DNA of 64,000 bases from Pseudoflavonifractor capillosus (GTDB taxonomy: Bacteria > Bacillota > Clostridia > Oscillospirales > Oscillospiraceae): assembly GCF_016899775.1 (NCBI RefSeq), contig NZ_JACJJE010000001.1:102597-166596 (forward strand). Reading direction: 5' to 3'. Positions 34,520 to 44,068 of the stretch are shown in pieces (position 1 is the first letter of the stretch; the number at the start of each line of letters is the position of its first letter). The position numbers were made by a program, and so were the translations under genes. Under the pieces are notes generated by a model. The model worked only from the letters and a program-made list of their open reading frames with translations. It did not search any database and was not told the DNA's origin.

Positions 34520-34558
34520 ACAGCGGGCCGTATGTGTAATTCACTTGCGGCCCGCTGT
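34520..34558 (+). promoter_or_regulatory. Intergenic hairpin without T-run
   Basis: ACAGCGGGCCG (34520-34530) pairs perfectly with CGGCCCGCTGT (34548-34558) directly after the primase stop. The type matches the hairpins at 2998 and 32508: a stable stem just before the next ribosome site. Confidence 0.5.
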
Positions 34559-34595
34559 ATCAATACCGCACTTAATAACTATGAGGAGGATTAAC

Positions 34596-35213
34596 GTGGG
34601 ATATAAAAGCTGTTTTATCCTGTCTGCAAAACCGATGACACAGGAGCTGTATCAAAAAATCGATGCGGAACTCCAACTTTATACCTGCTATTTCGAGCAG
34701 GACGGCATAGAAAACGAAGTTGGTCACTGGTGCAATTCGGACGACACCTGGTACAGTTGTCGTGCGGATATGATCCAACTGTCGCGGACATTCCCTGATG
34801 TGTACTTCCAACTCTATGTTGAGGGGGAGGACCACAACGATGACTGGCGCGCTTTCTTTATGAACGGGAAGTATCAGGTAAACTATGCTGAGCGCGTTTA
34901 TGAGCCCTTTGTTCCTGACGAATTTATAGATGGAGATGCCAGCGAGGAAGCGCAGGAATATGAGGACATCATTCGGGCGGAAAGACAAAGCGCATGCCGG
35001 ACAGCTCTCTACCACTGCATTCGCGTCTTCCTGGGAAGAGAAGAAAATGAGTTCCCCTGGAACTCGGAACTCTTGGATGCGGCGAAAACCGCGTGCGAGG
35101 ATTTTTTGAAGGAGAAGGGATTCACTGTGCCTTCCGTGGAACAAGTAGTCAAAAGGGAACAAGCACCTGCCCGTGTAGCGGACGATGCGAGTGCCAGTGC
35201 TCAATCATCTTGA
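34596..35213 (+). CDS. Hypothetical acidic protein
   Basis: A 205-aa soluble protein from a GTG start (AGGAGG with 6-nt spacing). It has a compact N-terminal domain rich in aromatic residues (YTCYFEQDG, GHWCNSDDTWYSCRADMIQL, FMNGKYQVNYAERVYEPF) and a helical C-terminal half. I do not recognise the family. It closes the main + strand element block with the next small gene. Confidence 0.65.
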   Translation: MGYKSCFILSAKPMTQELYQKIDAELQLYTCYFEQDGIENEVGHWCNSDDTWYSCRADMIQLSRTFPDVYFQLYVEGEDHNDDWRAFFMNGKYQVNYAERVYEPFVPDEFIDGDASEEAQEYEDIIRAERQSACRTALYHCIRVFLGREENEFPWNSELLDAAKTACEDFLKEKGFTVPSVEQVVKREQAPARVADDASASAQSS

Positions 35214-35226
35214 TGGAGAGATGCCT

Positions 35227-35460
35227 ATGAACGAGAATAAGCATGAGCGTTTCCTCAAAGTTGCCGGGCATCGTATGGATTTGCTGATTTGTGATTTCCG
35301 GAAGCTTGGGAACTGCGCGTCAAAAAGCACCTATGATTACACCGAGGAAGAAGTTGAGTTAATTTTTAAGGAACTGGATCTTCAGATTCAATTGCTCCGG
35401 GAGAAGTTTGAGGGGAAAAAGAGGTTTTCTCTAAGTACTGCCCCAGAGGATTCGTACTAA
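35227..35460 (+). CDS. Small hypothetical protein
   Basis: A 77-aa helical protein (KHERFLKVAGHRMDLLICDF, YTEEEVELIFKELDLQIQLL) of unknown role, 13 nt after the previous gene, ending at a strong terminator. ATGs at 35221 and 35227 are both possible; spacing to GGAG favours 35227. Confidence 0.65.
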   Translation: MNENKHERFLKVAGHRMDLLICDFRKLGNCASKSTYDYTEEEVELIFKELDLQIQLLREKFEGKKRFSLSTAPEDSY

Positions 35461-35476
35461 TGAAAAGCTAAATGAT

Positions 35477-35509
35477 AAGTGCTGAGTTGCTTCAAGCAAC
35501 TCAGCACTT
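35477..35509 (+). terminator. Terminator closing the element block
   Basis: A perfect 16-base inverted repeat (35477-35492 with 35494-35509) is followed by GTTGTTTT. Confidence 0.9.
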
Positions 35510-36184
35510 GTTGTTTTACAGGGGTAAAATATACCCACTTCAAAATGGGGAAAAGACCCTTGTGACAAAGGATTTCAATAAGAGGGAAAGGAGTACAGCC
35601 ACTAGATACTCCCGTAGTTTGTCCTCCGGGATCGCCCCATCATAGTGCCCACTCATATCCATTTCAGGAATGTAGCCGTTATCTACAAGGCCCACCCAGT
35701 TCAAGATGAACTTGAAGCCTCGAACTTTCTCCAGCCGCCAAGGCAAAAACTGCATCTAGCCGGATATAAAGGATTTTGGCTACGGTGCGGTTTGACTCAG
35801 CAATCGCAGGACCTTTAGGCAGGTGTGGCGCTTTTTCAGAGTCTCGTAGACCGCCTCAGATTCCGGCCCGTAGGTAATCAGGGCATTGGGAACTAGGAGA
35901 TCGTAAAAAAGGTGCTGGAACGCCTCGACAAATTGCACGGCAACGAAAAACGCAGGCATCCGATTGTGCTGCAGGCAGATCTTTTACAGGAACCGGGCCA
36001 GATTCAAGCCGTCGTCCTTCCGGCCAACAATGAGAATCCTCTGGACTGGCCGATTTTCTTTCTCAGACACTATGGAAAGCCGCTTTTCTTGTATAAAAGA
36101 AGTTTGAGCGCCTTTGTCCCGACATGAGTAACTCTCAATTCCATATAGCGGATACGGAAACAAGCATAGCAGGCGTTTGGCTGA
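35510..36184. other. Gap with short, uncertain frames
   Basis: This 675-bp stretch between the element block and the LuxR gene has only small frames: 35540-35755 (-, 71 aa, start MQFLPWRLEKVRGF), 35780-35959 (-, 59 aa, start MPAFFVAVQFVEAF, containing NALITYGPESEAVYETLKKR) and 35912-36127 (+, 71 aa, containing VVLPANNENPLDWPIFF). The last two overlap on opposite strands. They look like decayed coding DNA at a junction; I cannot assign them. No att site was recognised. Confidence 0.4.
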
Positions 36185-38527
36185 TCATTGGTCCAGCTTC
36201 AGCCGGATCGCAGTTCGTCTAGCCTCCTCTCGGTTATGGACACCTAATTTGCAGAACAGATTTCGTAGGTGTGTCTTGACGGTGCTGGCGCGGATGTTGA
36301 GGAGCTGCCCAATCTCTTCATTGGTCTTGTAACGGAGGACCAGGGACAGCACCTCCCGCTCTGTGGGCGTCAGCGGCGCGGTCAGATACCGGAGCGGCTG
36401 TAAGTACCAGGGATAGTGTCTGGCATAGGCCAGGGTTCCGCGGATGACCGATGACCAGTAGGCGGTGCTGGCGCTTTCCGGAACGTACATCTCCAGCAGT
36501 GGCATGAGCGCGGCACCCTCCTGGGCAAATACCGTCACATAGCCGTACCGCTCACCCAGGGACAGCGCCCTGCCCAAATGGGCGGCCCAATCCCCGCCGC
36601 CCATCCGAAAGCGGCAGATTGCGGTCAGGATCAAGACCTCCATCGTGTCCAGCGGGCGGTGGACCAGTGAAAAGCGATCCAGCAGGTGGCCCAGGGTCAG
36701 AAGGGCAGTGTGGTACTCCTCCCGCCTGATGTGACAGCGCACCTTTGTTAAGAGACGGTATACATCCGGCAGCAGCCAAATACCGTCGCCGGAGGGCTGT
36801 GCCGCAAACCAGTTGGCGGCGTATAGGCTGTCCTCCATCAGGGCCAGCCGGCACCGCATAGCGTCGACATTGGGGATCAGATAGCCCGTGCCCTCCGCCT
36901 CTACCCGCTGGCGGAACCGGAGCAGGAAAGCCGCCGCCTCCGGTAGCTGGCCCTCCGCACAGAGTGAGCGCACCATCAGGGCGACGCAGACGAACTCGGA
37001 CGGCAGAGTGCCATTCTCTCGGATGCGAAGCTGAAGGGGATGCCATTGGAGCAGCAGGTGGGCGATGTCCTCGCCTTGTTCCAGCAGATGTTCCGCCTGG
37101 AGCAGATCTTCCAGGCCAACGCTGTGACGGCCCAGGGCGTGGTCCACCACGAGGCGGACGGACTTGTCTGGAGCGGCTGTATCCGGCAGGAAAAAGTCGG
37201 ATAGATCCCGCTCCCCGCGCAGGACACTGGGCAGGCCGCAGGTGATCGCCGTCGGGTGGCAGAGGAAACTTCCGTCTTCGAGCCGAGGCAGGGCTTCGCG
37301 GCATCGGCTCGCCAGATCAGCAGGGGAAGTATTGTGCAGGATCAGGTCAAGATAGAGCAGGTAGCTATTCGCTTCCATTGTGTCGCTGCCGACGTCCATG
37401 GAACGGAGTTCGGCGTACCTCATCCATGCGTTCGCTGGTTCCATGGCCATGGCAGAGACCCGACACATAGCATAGAGAAGTTCAGGAGCGGAACAGATCT
37501 CGTCCTTTGTCAAAGCACGGAGATAGGGCTCCAGCTGGGCCAGTATCCACCAGTCCGCATTCTGCCGGATGGCCTGGATTAGTGTGCGTACAAGGTCGGC
37601 ACGGTGATCCGCCGCCAGGAAATGCCCGGCGGCTCCGGCAAAGTCGCCGTGATCCGCACACCATGCGCCACCTGCCAGGTGAACTTCCTTAATCTGGTCG
37701 GCCGTCAACTCGTGTTCGGCCTGCCTTTGCAGGTAAGGCCGGAACAGGTACGGGTCGCAATAGCTCCATCTGCCGCCCAGATCCGGCTGGAGAATCCCCG
37801 TCATGTGGGCAATTTTCTGCAACGCGCGACCCGCCTGGGAGTCAGCGTGGAGGGCAGCTACAAGCGAGTCTGTGACCTCAGAGAAATAGGAAAGGCGAAG
37901 CAGCAAGGATCTGGTCTGTGGATCACATGGTTGGTAGAGGACGCTGCCCCAATAGACATCCAGCTTTCGAAGCGCCGATTCGCACTCCCGTTTTCCCAGT
38001 CCTTTTCCCACCGCCATTGCATCCAGGAGATAGCCGACATAGGGCGGATACCCATGGGTAATCCATTCCACGCGGAGCAGGTCGTCCGTGGACAGGTTCA
38101 GGCCACGATCCACGGCAAGGAGCGCAATATCCTCCACCTGCAGACGTAGATCATCTGATTGAAAGAGGCGCAGGTCGCCGGCGTATTGATAGGAAAGCAG
38201 GAAGGCCGGAACGGGACCTCTGGAAAGGAGAAAGAACCGTTGGCGCTTTGACGATCTGCGAAAAATCCCAGCTACCCGCTCCTCCAAGCGGGCAGACAGA
38301 TTTTGAAAATCGTCCAGCACGACCAACGGCTCCTGATAGGAAAAGCGCGGTGTGCGGTCACACTGCACCTTGATACTGCGATACGTCTGGGATTTCAGCA
38401 CTTCATTGACAATGGAGGTCTTTCCCCAGCCGGCACAGGCGGAAAGAAATATAAATTTATACTCAGTCAAGGAGTTCAGCAGCGCGCTGCGCAACCTTCG
38501 CGGCACTGTGATAAGGCGCGGGTTCAA
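36185..38527 (-). CDS. MalT-like LuxR-family transcriptional regulator
   Basis: A 780-aa STAND-type regulator. The N-terminus has a P-loop (SACAGWGKTSIVNEV near 30) and a Walker B-like ALVVLDDFQNL-type strand near 70; a long TPR-like middle region follows; the C-terminus is a LuxR HTH (LTPTEREVLSLVLRYKTNEE, IRASTVKTHLRNLFCKLGVH). A TTG at 38527 is the best start because AAAGGAGG lies 7 nt upstream; the ATG 6 nt earlier is too close. Two back-to-back palindromes lie in its 5' region. It is the likely ligand- or stress-responsive activator of the CIS operon next door, by position. Confidence 0.88.
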   Translation of the reverse strand: MNPRLITVPRRLRSALLNSLTEYKFIFLSACAGWGKTSIVNEVLKSQTYRSIKVQCDRTPRFSYQEPLVVLDDFQNLSARLEERVAGIFRRSSKRQRFFLLSRGPVPAFLLSYQYAGDLRLFQSDDLRLQVEDIALLAVDRGLNLSTDDLLRVEWITHGYPPYVGYLLDAMAVGKGLGKRECESALRKLDVYWGSVLYQPCDPQTRSLLLRLSYFSEVTDSLVAALHADSQAGRALQKIAHMTGILQPDLGGRWSYCDPYLFRPYLQRQAEHELTADQIKEVHLAGGAWCADHGDFAGAAGHFLAADHRADLVRTLIQAIRQNADWWILAQLEPYLRALTKDEICSAPELLYAMCRVSAMAMEPANAWMRYAELRSMDVGSDTMEANSYLLYLDLILHNTSPADLASRCREALPRLEDGSFLCHPTAITCGLPSVLRGERDLSDFFLPDTAAPDKSVRLVVDHALGRHSVGLEDLLQAEHLLEQGEDIAHLLLQWHPLQLRIRENGTLPSEFVCVALMVRSLCAEGQLPEAAAFLLRFRQRVEAEGTGYLIPNVDAMRCRLALMEDSLYAANWFAAQPSGDGIWLLPDVYRLLTKVRCHIRREEYHTALLTLGHLLDRFSLVHRPLDTMEVLILTAICRFRMGGGDWAAHLGRALSLGERYGYVTVFAQEGAALMPLLEMYVPESASTAYWSSVIRGTLAYARHYPWYLQPLRYLTAPLTPTEREVLSLVLRYKTNEEIGQLLNIRASTVKTHLRNLFCKLGVHNREEARRTAIRLKLDQ

Positions 38528-38555
38528 TCGCATCCCTCCTTTTCTAACACACATC

Positions 38556-38600
38556 ATGGGCGCCTACGGCGCCCATTGCATAGGGGGTACCCCCTATGCA
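38556..38600. repeat. Two adjacent perfect palindromes upstream of luxR
   Basis: A 21-nt hairpin (ATGGGCGCC, 3-nt loop, GGCGCCCAT; 38556-38576) abuts a perfect 24-bp palindrome (38577-38600; half TGCATAGGGGGT). They lie 29 nt upstream of the LuxR start. Back-to-back palindromes of this type often belong to dispersed intergenic repeats, but they could also be a terminator pair or operator. Confidence 0.7.
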
Positions 38601-38656
38601 ATCATGATTCGTTGTCCCAGCCTCTCTGGTCTATGGGTTAGAGTGCTTTGCACAGG

Positions 38657-39061
38657 TTAGTTGCTGTCAGGATCAAATGCGGAGTTTTGCACCCCCATCA
38701 TTTCAAGAAATTTAGCGCGAAGCGGCGTATTGCCCGCGCTTTCATAGGCTTCGATCCGGGCCCGGACTGTCTCCGAAATCGCGGCTGCCGTCTGGTCGGT
38801 ACAGGCAGCGCTGTATAGAAAAGGCTCCAAAGCCGGCCCCAGGGAGAGGGCGCCATGGGCCCAGGCCGCGAAGGAATTGTATATGTCCATAAACTTTTCT
38901 ACATCTTCTGGTGGGACCCAGGTGACGACATCCTCCGGGAAAAAAGTGATCCTTGCTTGTTTGTCCTCGAACCTGACATAAACACCGAACAGCGGAAGGA
39001 TCTGCCCTCGGATAATGGCATTTGCAGTTATCCACTGCGGGAATTGCTGATTAAGCTGCAT
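38657..39061 (-). CDS. Hypothetical protein next to the CIS operon
   Basis: A 134-aa soluble acidic protein (ILPLFGVYVRFEDKQARITF, DVEKFMDIYNSFAAWAHGAL) of unknown family. It has its own promoter (39096-39123) and GGAGGGG before the ATG, so it is not simply the last CIS gene. It could be an immunity, chaperone or regulatory protein; nothing in the sequence decides. Confidence 0.65.
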   Translation of the reverse strand: MQLNQQFPQWITANAIIRGQILPLFGVYVRFEDKQARITFFPEDVVTWVPPEDVEKFMDIYNSFAAWAHGALSLGPALEPFLYSAACTDQTAAAISETVRARIEAYESAGNTPLRAKFLEMMGVQNSAFDPDSN

Positions 39062-39095
39062 GGAAGCCCCTCCATTTCAACAGTAAATCACTTTC

Positions 39096-39123
39096 ATTAT
39101 ACCAGATTTCTCTGTAAATTCAA
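39096..39123 (-). promoter_or_regulatory. Sigma-A type promoter for the 38657-39061 gene
   Basis: On the - strand TTGAAT (39118-39123), 16-bp spacer and TATAAT (39096-39101) lie 35 bp before the start codon. Confidence 0.65.
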
Positions 39124-39195
39124 TCGACTTTCTATGATAGGAAGTGGACAGAGCTTTTCCCATAGCCCTTACAGGGAGCAGACGATGTCTGCCCC

Positions 39196-41133
39196 TCACA
39201 GCATTTTCATATCTACTTTCGTTTCGCTGGTGGTTGGTACAGATAATTGAGATGCCAATTCTCTGGGAAGAGATTTCCCGTTCTTTTCAAGTTCCGTCCG
39301 CATAGCACCGACGATTGTGTTCGTGTCGATCCGCTCCTTGTTATCCATCATGGCGGCGATGGCAGCGGACCGGGCGATCCCATTGATGCGGGCCGGACTC
39401 AACTCCGCCTGGGATAAGGCGGAAAAGGGGATGTCACCCTCCAGACGGTCCTCTGGCAGCGCCCTGCGCCAGAGCTGCTCCCGAAGTGTGGCATCAGGCA
39501 GGGTGAACCGGACGATGTAGTGTAACCGGCGCAGGAATGCGTCATCGAAGTTGCTCAGCAGGTTGGTGGACAGCAGGGCTACGCCCTCGTACTGCTCGAT
39601 CTCCTGCAGCAGGTACGAGGTGGACAGGTTGGCAAACTTATCATGTCCTGTGGAGACGGAGGCCCTCTTGCCAAAGAGCGAGTCGGCCTCATCAAACAGC
39701 AGGACACATCGATTTTCCCGGGCGCACTGCATAAGCCGGCCCAGGTGCTTTTCCGTCTCACCCACATACTTGTCCATGATCTGAGACAAATCCGCCCGCA
39801 GCAACGGCATCCCAAGCTCCCGGGCGATGGCGTTGGCCGCCATGGTCTTTCCGGTACCGGATGGGCCATGGAAGACGGCGGTAACGCCCTCCCTCTGATA
39901 CGGGATACCCCAGGCGGAGAGCTGCGGCCAGCACTGGGCGGCCATGCAGATCTGTTTCAGCTGTCCCAGAACCGCCTCGGACAGTACCATATCAGTCAGA
40001 GAGGCTGTGGGGGTATATTGAATACCAAAGGACAGGGCACCACCGCGAAGCTGCTGGGCGCGCCTGGTATCCTCAATCTGTACCATATCGTGGCCGGTCT
40101 CTGCTGCGGAGCGAAGAGCAAGTTCCGCGGTCGCCCGCACCGCCCCTATCGTCATGGAGCCCTCCGGTGCGGAGTGGGGGGCGGAACGGGGCACAAAGGC
40201 GCGCCAAGCCGCCTCCCGCTCGCGGGGAGACAGCTGGGAGGTCAGCCGAATGACCTCGTCGGCCTGGAACGGTATCATATCCCCTTCGACCAGGACGGTG
40301 AGGGGGATGGAGAAACGGTCATGGAACCACTCCAGTTCCCGGAGGATCTCCCGGTTGGAGGGATCAACGGCGCAGATGGGGATGGAGAGCGTGGTCGAGA
40401 GGATCGCGGCCTCCCGGAACAGATGGTCCCGGTCCAGCGCGGAAAGCCCCTCAATCCGCTCAAACTCCACACAAACGGCGCCGCCGCAGGCGCGGCAGAG
40501 CAGTGTCCGCCGCCCGCTTCCGGCCTCCCCCTGCAGATACAGGACATTGGCCGCGCCGCTTTGATGCCAGGTTTGGACGCGCCCAAGCGCCTCCTCATGG
40601 ATGGGGAGAAACACGGCGTCCTGTTGAGGTATCATAGCCTGGACGCCCTTGAGATCGGGCAGGGAAAGTCCAGTCAAAAAGGAGACCGCCGCACGGCAGA
40701 GCATCAGGGGGCGCTCCATAGCGTAGGCGGTCTGCTCGGCCGTGGTGAGGAGAAGCCCGCACAGGATGTTAGGCCCCGTCAATTCCGCAATGGTCTCCAC
40801 GCTCACAGGACACAGCGGAGTGATGAGCAGCAGGCCGTATTCTATGGTCGGCAGGGTCAGGCCATAGCGGGAGCGGAACTGATTGCGCAATCCGCTGTCC
40901 ATCTCAAAAGCAAGGGCTGCCATCAGGAGCAGGGACTCCCTCTGGTCCAGATGGAACCGCTCCCGCAGGATACGGGTCGCCAGCGGGGTGGACTCCGGCG
41001 TGGCCATGTCCCGGGCCAGGAGCGTCTGGTAGTCTTCCAGGCAGCTGTTCTGGTCCACATCATCAGCGGACAGTTGCTTGAACAACTCCAGGTAGCCAAG
41101 GATGCAGGCTGAATTATTCTCCCAACCCTTCAC
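39196..41133 (-). CDS. CIS AAA+ ATPase (Afp15-like)
   Basis: A 645-aa ATPase of the kind found in every eCIS cluster (Afp15/Pvc15). The C-terminal AAA+ domain has Walker A FHGPSGTGKTMAAN near 425, Walker B VLLFDEADSLFGKR near 485 and arginine-finger region FLRRLHYIVRF near 545. The N-terminal 400 residues include a degenerate P-loop-like region. In Afp/PVC this ATPase is needed for assembly. The GTG at 41133 has AAGGAGGG upstream. It is the last gene of the CIS operon. Confidence 0.9.
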   Translation of the reverse strand: MKGWENNSACILGYLELFKQLSADDVDQNSCLEDYQTLLARDMATPESTPLATRILRERFHLDQRESLLLMAALAFEMDSGLRNQFRSRYGLTLPTIEYGLLLITPLCPVSVETIAELTGPNILCGLLLTTAEQTAYAMERPLMLCRAAVSFLTGLSLPDLKGVQAMIPQQDAVFLPIHEEALGRVQTWHQSGAANVLYLQGEAGSGRRTLLCRACGGAVCVEFERIEGLSALDRDHLFREAAILSTTLSIPICAVDPSNREILRELEWFHDRFSIPLTVLVEGDMIPFQADEVIRLTSQLSPREREAAWRAFVPRSAPHSAPEGSMTIGAVRATAELALRSAAETGHDMVQIEDTRRAQQLRGGALSFGIQYTPTASLTDMVLSEAVLGQLKQICMAAQCWPQLSAWGIPYQREGVTAVFHGPSGTGKTMAANAIARELGMPLLRADLSQIMDKYVGETEKHLGRLMQCARENRCVLLFDEADSLFGKRASVSTGHDKFANLSTSYLLQEIEQYEGVALLSTNLLSNFDDAFLRRLHYIVRFTLPDATLREQLWRRALPEDRLEGDIPFSALSQAELSPARINGIARSAAIAAMMDNKERIDTNTIVGAMRTELEKNGKSLPRELASQLSVPTTSETKVDMKML

Positions 41134-41148
41134 GCCAGTCTCCCTCCT

Positions 41149-42093
41149 TTATTCCAGAATCAAGTCGTCAAGGTCCGAGCCGTCCATGACTGCCTGCGGC
41201 GGGTCGCTCAGCTCTGCGTTCATGTCCAAATAGCTGTGCCCATCCATCGCAGTGCCCTCGTGGATCTGAAGAATTGAATAGCTGACACCCAGCGGAATGA
41301 AATCTTCCAGCACATCCTCCAAAAAGCGGTAGGTCGCTGTCGATGTGTTGGCAGGCAGAAGCAGGGAGACACTGGCGTGTTCGTTCCCATAGAGCCGCGC
41401 GCAGTCCTCCTGCTCACTGGCACTGAGTGGTTGGTTTTTCCACTGGAAGTCTTCCACCAGCTCTCCGCGGCCTCCTGTGACGATCTCCAACAGGCGGGCC
41501 AAGCCATTGCGGGTGCCGCGCATCCGGTTAAGACGCGGCGCCTCGCGGAGCAGAGCCTCCTCACATGGAGCGTCATGCATCCAGCGCATTGCACCAAGCC
41601 AGAGTTTCAGCTCCGGAACTGTGTCTTCCGCATAAGGGTCCAGCCTGCCCGGGAAACAGGCTGCCTGCTGGTTGGTATTCATATATGCGGATTGATAGAC
41701 AGCCAGGAATTGACGGAGTGTTGCGTCATCCCGCAGGATCAGCGGCAGCGCGGAGTCAATGGATCGTCCCGGGAACGTGAGCGTGTAGCTTGTCAGGGCA
41801 TCCGCTGGAGTCACGGTGAAACATAGGAACCGGCCTTTTACTCCGTAGAGGCTCAAATCACTTGCCCGACGCTCCATCACAGGCACCAAGGTACCGTCCC
41901 AAATGTCCGGCGGCTGGTCAGTGGCGTAGACCCGCACCTGCGCATCCGACAAGCCGGACAGGGAGAGCCGATGCCACTCCATCCCATCGCAGAACCCCTG
42001 GTACCATTGGGATCGGTAGCCGCCGGCACTGTCATATATACCGCATCGCTTCAGGTCCCAGTCCGAGCGGTATCTTCGAAATCTCTGGTCCAT
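41149..42093 (-). CDS. Phage tail protein I-like CIS baseplate protein
   Basis: A 314-aa protein of the gpI/TIGR02242-like group that links baseplate to tail-fibre parts in phages and CIS. The signature lies at about 160-235: GAMRWMHDAPCEEALLREAP then LNRMRGTRNGLARLLEIVTG. GAGGGGGATCG precedes the ATG. It lies between the Afp12-like wedge gene and the ATPase. No separate fibre gene follows. Confidence 0.8.
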   Translation of the reverse strand: MDQRFRRYRSDWDLKRCGIYDSAGGYRSQWYQGFCDGMEWHRLSLSGLSDAQVRVYATDQPPDIWDGTLVPVMERRASDLSLYGVKGRFLCFTVTPADALTSYTLTFPGRSIDSALPLILRDDATLRQFLAVYQSAYMNTNQQAACFPGRLDPYAEDTVPELKLWLGAMRWMHDAPCEEALLREAPRLNRMRGTRNGLARLLEIVTGGRGELVEDFQWKNQPLSASEQEDCARLYGNEHASVSLLLPANTSTATYRFLEDVLEDFIPLGVSYSILQIHEGTAMDGHSYLDMNAELSDPPQAVMDGSDLDDLILE

Positions 42094-42154
42094 GTATCGA
42101 TCCCCCTCTGCAGATGTGGTTGTGGGCCTGTCATTTTGAACATGTTTCCAGTCA

Positions 42155-44068
42155 TCAGGACTGTGTTACACGAAGAGACTTCAGATATGGGAGCATATCC
42201 GGCTTCAGGTGCACACTCCCATCCTGGGATTTTCGTACGCCGCTGGATAGTGGTCGCAGTTCCAGGGCGGTCACTGCCACAACACTGTCCAATGCCCCCA
42301 AAGCAGCGTAAAGTGCTGTAAAGGAGACCTCTGCTCCGAAGTCCAGTGGACCGGATACACCGTCGGCCAGCGCCAACACAGTCTCGCGGATGACCTGCTC
42401 CGCAATGGGTTCGCTCACCTGCAGAGAGGCGGTGACTTCAAATGGCAGATAGCGCGGGCTGTGGATATCCACAGGCACGCCAATCAAACGATACTGCTCC
42501 ATCCAGTTTTGAAGCCGCTCGGTCTGCCACGGAGTCAGCATCGGCAGGTCCTCATGGGCATCAGGCTTCACGATGAGCGTGATTCCGGCCTCCTTCCTGC
42601 CTTGCGCACGGTGCGTGATCGCACGCACCTGGTTCAGCGCCAGTCCCGGCGTTTTCCGGGCAAGGACTTCATAGTCTGATGTTGTAACTGCCCGGAGCGG
42701 TTCGGCCTGCTCCTTTGCGACCCGGAAGAAAGCGTCCTTAGCGGCCTCCAGATCACAGCCGCCGGTTGCTGGCCCAAGAGCGAGGAGCTGGACGCCGCCC
42801 TGTGTCATCAGACCGCAGGCACCATTGCCCATGCCGCCCAGAGTAGTGATACAGGAGGTGACCAGCAGGTGTCCGCCCACCGGCACACAGAAGTCGCGGC
42901 CATCACCAAATCGGAGAATTTGCGTCTCCTGGAGCCAGCGGCAGCCGCGGGGCAATGTGCGCCCGGACTCCGGTTCATCAATGGGGCAGTCATACCAGAG
43001 CCCATTCTCTTGTACCATCAGCTGGACTGAATCTGTCAGGACGCCAGGTTCCTCCAGCACGACTTCCTCTCCGGCGATGGATTGAAGGGTATGCTCGAAG
43101 GGGAAGTCCGGTTCCGCGGCCACCACACGGATCACCGGCGGTGGAGTTTCGCCCCACCCCCTGACTTCTCCCTCATACACAAAGAGGCCGGGAGCCTCCC
43201 GCCAACACGCCTCGGTTTCAGGCAGGAAGTACCGAATCACCCGATTGCCTGTCCAGCCCTCTGGAATACGGAACGGCGCGGTGAGGTCAACGGTGGCACA
43301 GCGGGTGTGCCGTTGCTCCAAGCGGATCGGTGAAAGTGCAACTTGCGAGATCTGAGGCCGTCCCTCAATCCTGCCCTTGATCGTCAGGCGAAGAGAGGCC
43401 ACAGCGCCGTCTTCTGGAGTGGTGATCAGGTAGCCGCTGCGCAGCAAGCCACAGGTCCCATCTTCCAACGGAACTTCCCGCCAGCCGGTTCCATCAGATA
43501 CCTGGGCACAGATGGTGACCGGGGGTGGTGTCTGGTCATCCGGCGGTACGCGGCAGGAATCTGGGATCAGGCTGCACCACAACTGGATCTCTGCCTTCTG
43601 AGGAATGGGATTCGTGAACGTGATCAAGAGTGTCGGTTCCTGCCCCTCTATTGTTAAGGGCAGATTGTCGTCCCATGTGCGTTGAGTCTTCCCACTTAGA
43701 TAGGTGATGGATGCGATGGCGCTGTCGGGGCCTCCGCAGATGACCACCTCAAAGGGAACGCCATCGATCCAAAAACGCTGGCCCGGGTAAGTGCGCTTAT
43801 CCCCAATATCCCGTGCCAGAAGTTCAGCTGGAGCCGCGCTTCGCTGCTTTCCGTCAAGCAGCTTCAAATACGCACGATAATGTTCAGCGCTGACAGCGTT
43901 GATCCTCTGATTCTGCATATCGGAGAGATAGGACACCAACTCCAGGATTGCGACAGCAGGATCACTGGGAATGTCATCACTCCATCCGGGCACCATCTCG
44001 GACATACGGCTACAGAGCCGGGTATAGAGATCCGCCTGGTTGGTTTGGTTCAGATCAACGGGGTTCAT
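42155..44068 (-). CDS. CIS baseplate wedge protein (J-like, Afp12 type)
   Basis: A 637-aa putative baseplate assembly protein related to phage gpJ/T4 gp6. The start LYTRLCSRMSEMVPGWSDDI then DPAVAILELVSYLSDMQNQR is characteristic of the group, and the C-terminal gpJ-like part has RAVTTSDYEVLARKTPGLAL near 445 and VNTPRYLPFEV-type repeats later. Its ATG overlaps the stop of the preceding baseplate gene by 4 nt. With the next protein it would form the wedge ring. Confidence 0.87.
   Translation of the reverse strand: MNPVDLNQTNQADLYTRLCSRMSEMVPGWSDDIPSDPAVAILELVSYLSDMQNQRINAVSAEHYRAYLKLLDGKQRSAAPAELLARDIGDKRTYPGQRFWIDGVPFEVVICGGPDSAIASITYLSGKTQRTWDDNLPLTIEGQEPTLLITFTNPIPQKAEIQLWCSLIPDSCRVPPDDQTPPPVTICAQVSDGTGWREVPLEDGTCGLLRSGYLITTPEDGAVASLRLTIKGRIEGRPQISQVALSPIRLEQRHTRCATVDLTAPFRIPEGWTGNRVIRYFLPETEACWREAPGLFVYEGEVRGWGETPPPVIRVVAAEPDFPFEHTLQSIAGEEVVLEEPGVLTDSVQLMVQENGLWYDCPIDEPESGRTLPRGCRWLQETQILRFGDGRDFCVPVGGHLLVTSCITTLGGMGNGACGLMTQGGVQLLALGPATGGCDLEAAKDAFFRVAKEQAEPLRAVTTSDYEVLARKTPGLALNQVRAITHRAQGRKEAGITLIVKPDAHEDLPMLTPWQTERLQNWMEQYRLIGVPVDIHSPRYLPFEVTASLQVSEPIAEQVIRETVLALADGVSGPLDFGAEVSFTALYAALGALDSVVAVTALELRPLSSGVRKSQDGSVHLKPDMLPYLKSLRVTQS

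Noticed and set aside
36185..38527. Possible CIS effector downstream of the operon
   Set aside because: The C-terminal LuxR HTH and P-loop STAND layout identify it as a transcriptional regulator.
39643..41112. 489-aa + strand frame opposite the CIS ATPase
   Set aside because: It is a GC-rich antisense shadow; the - strand encodes a well-conserved AAA+ protein.
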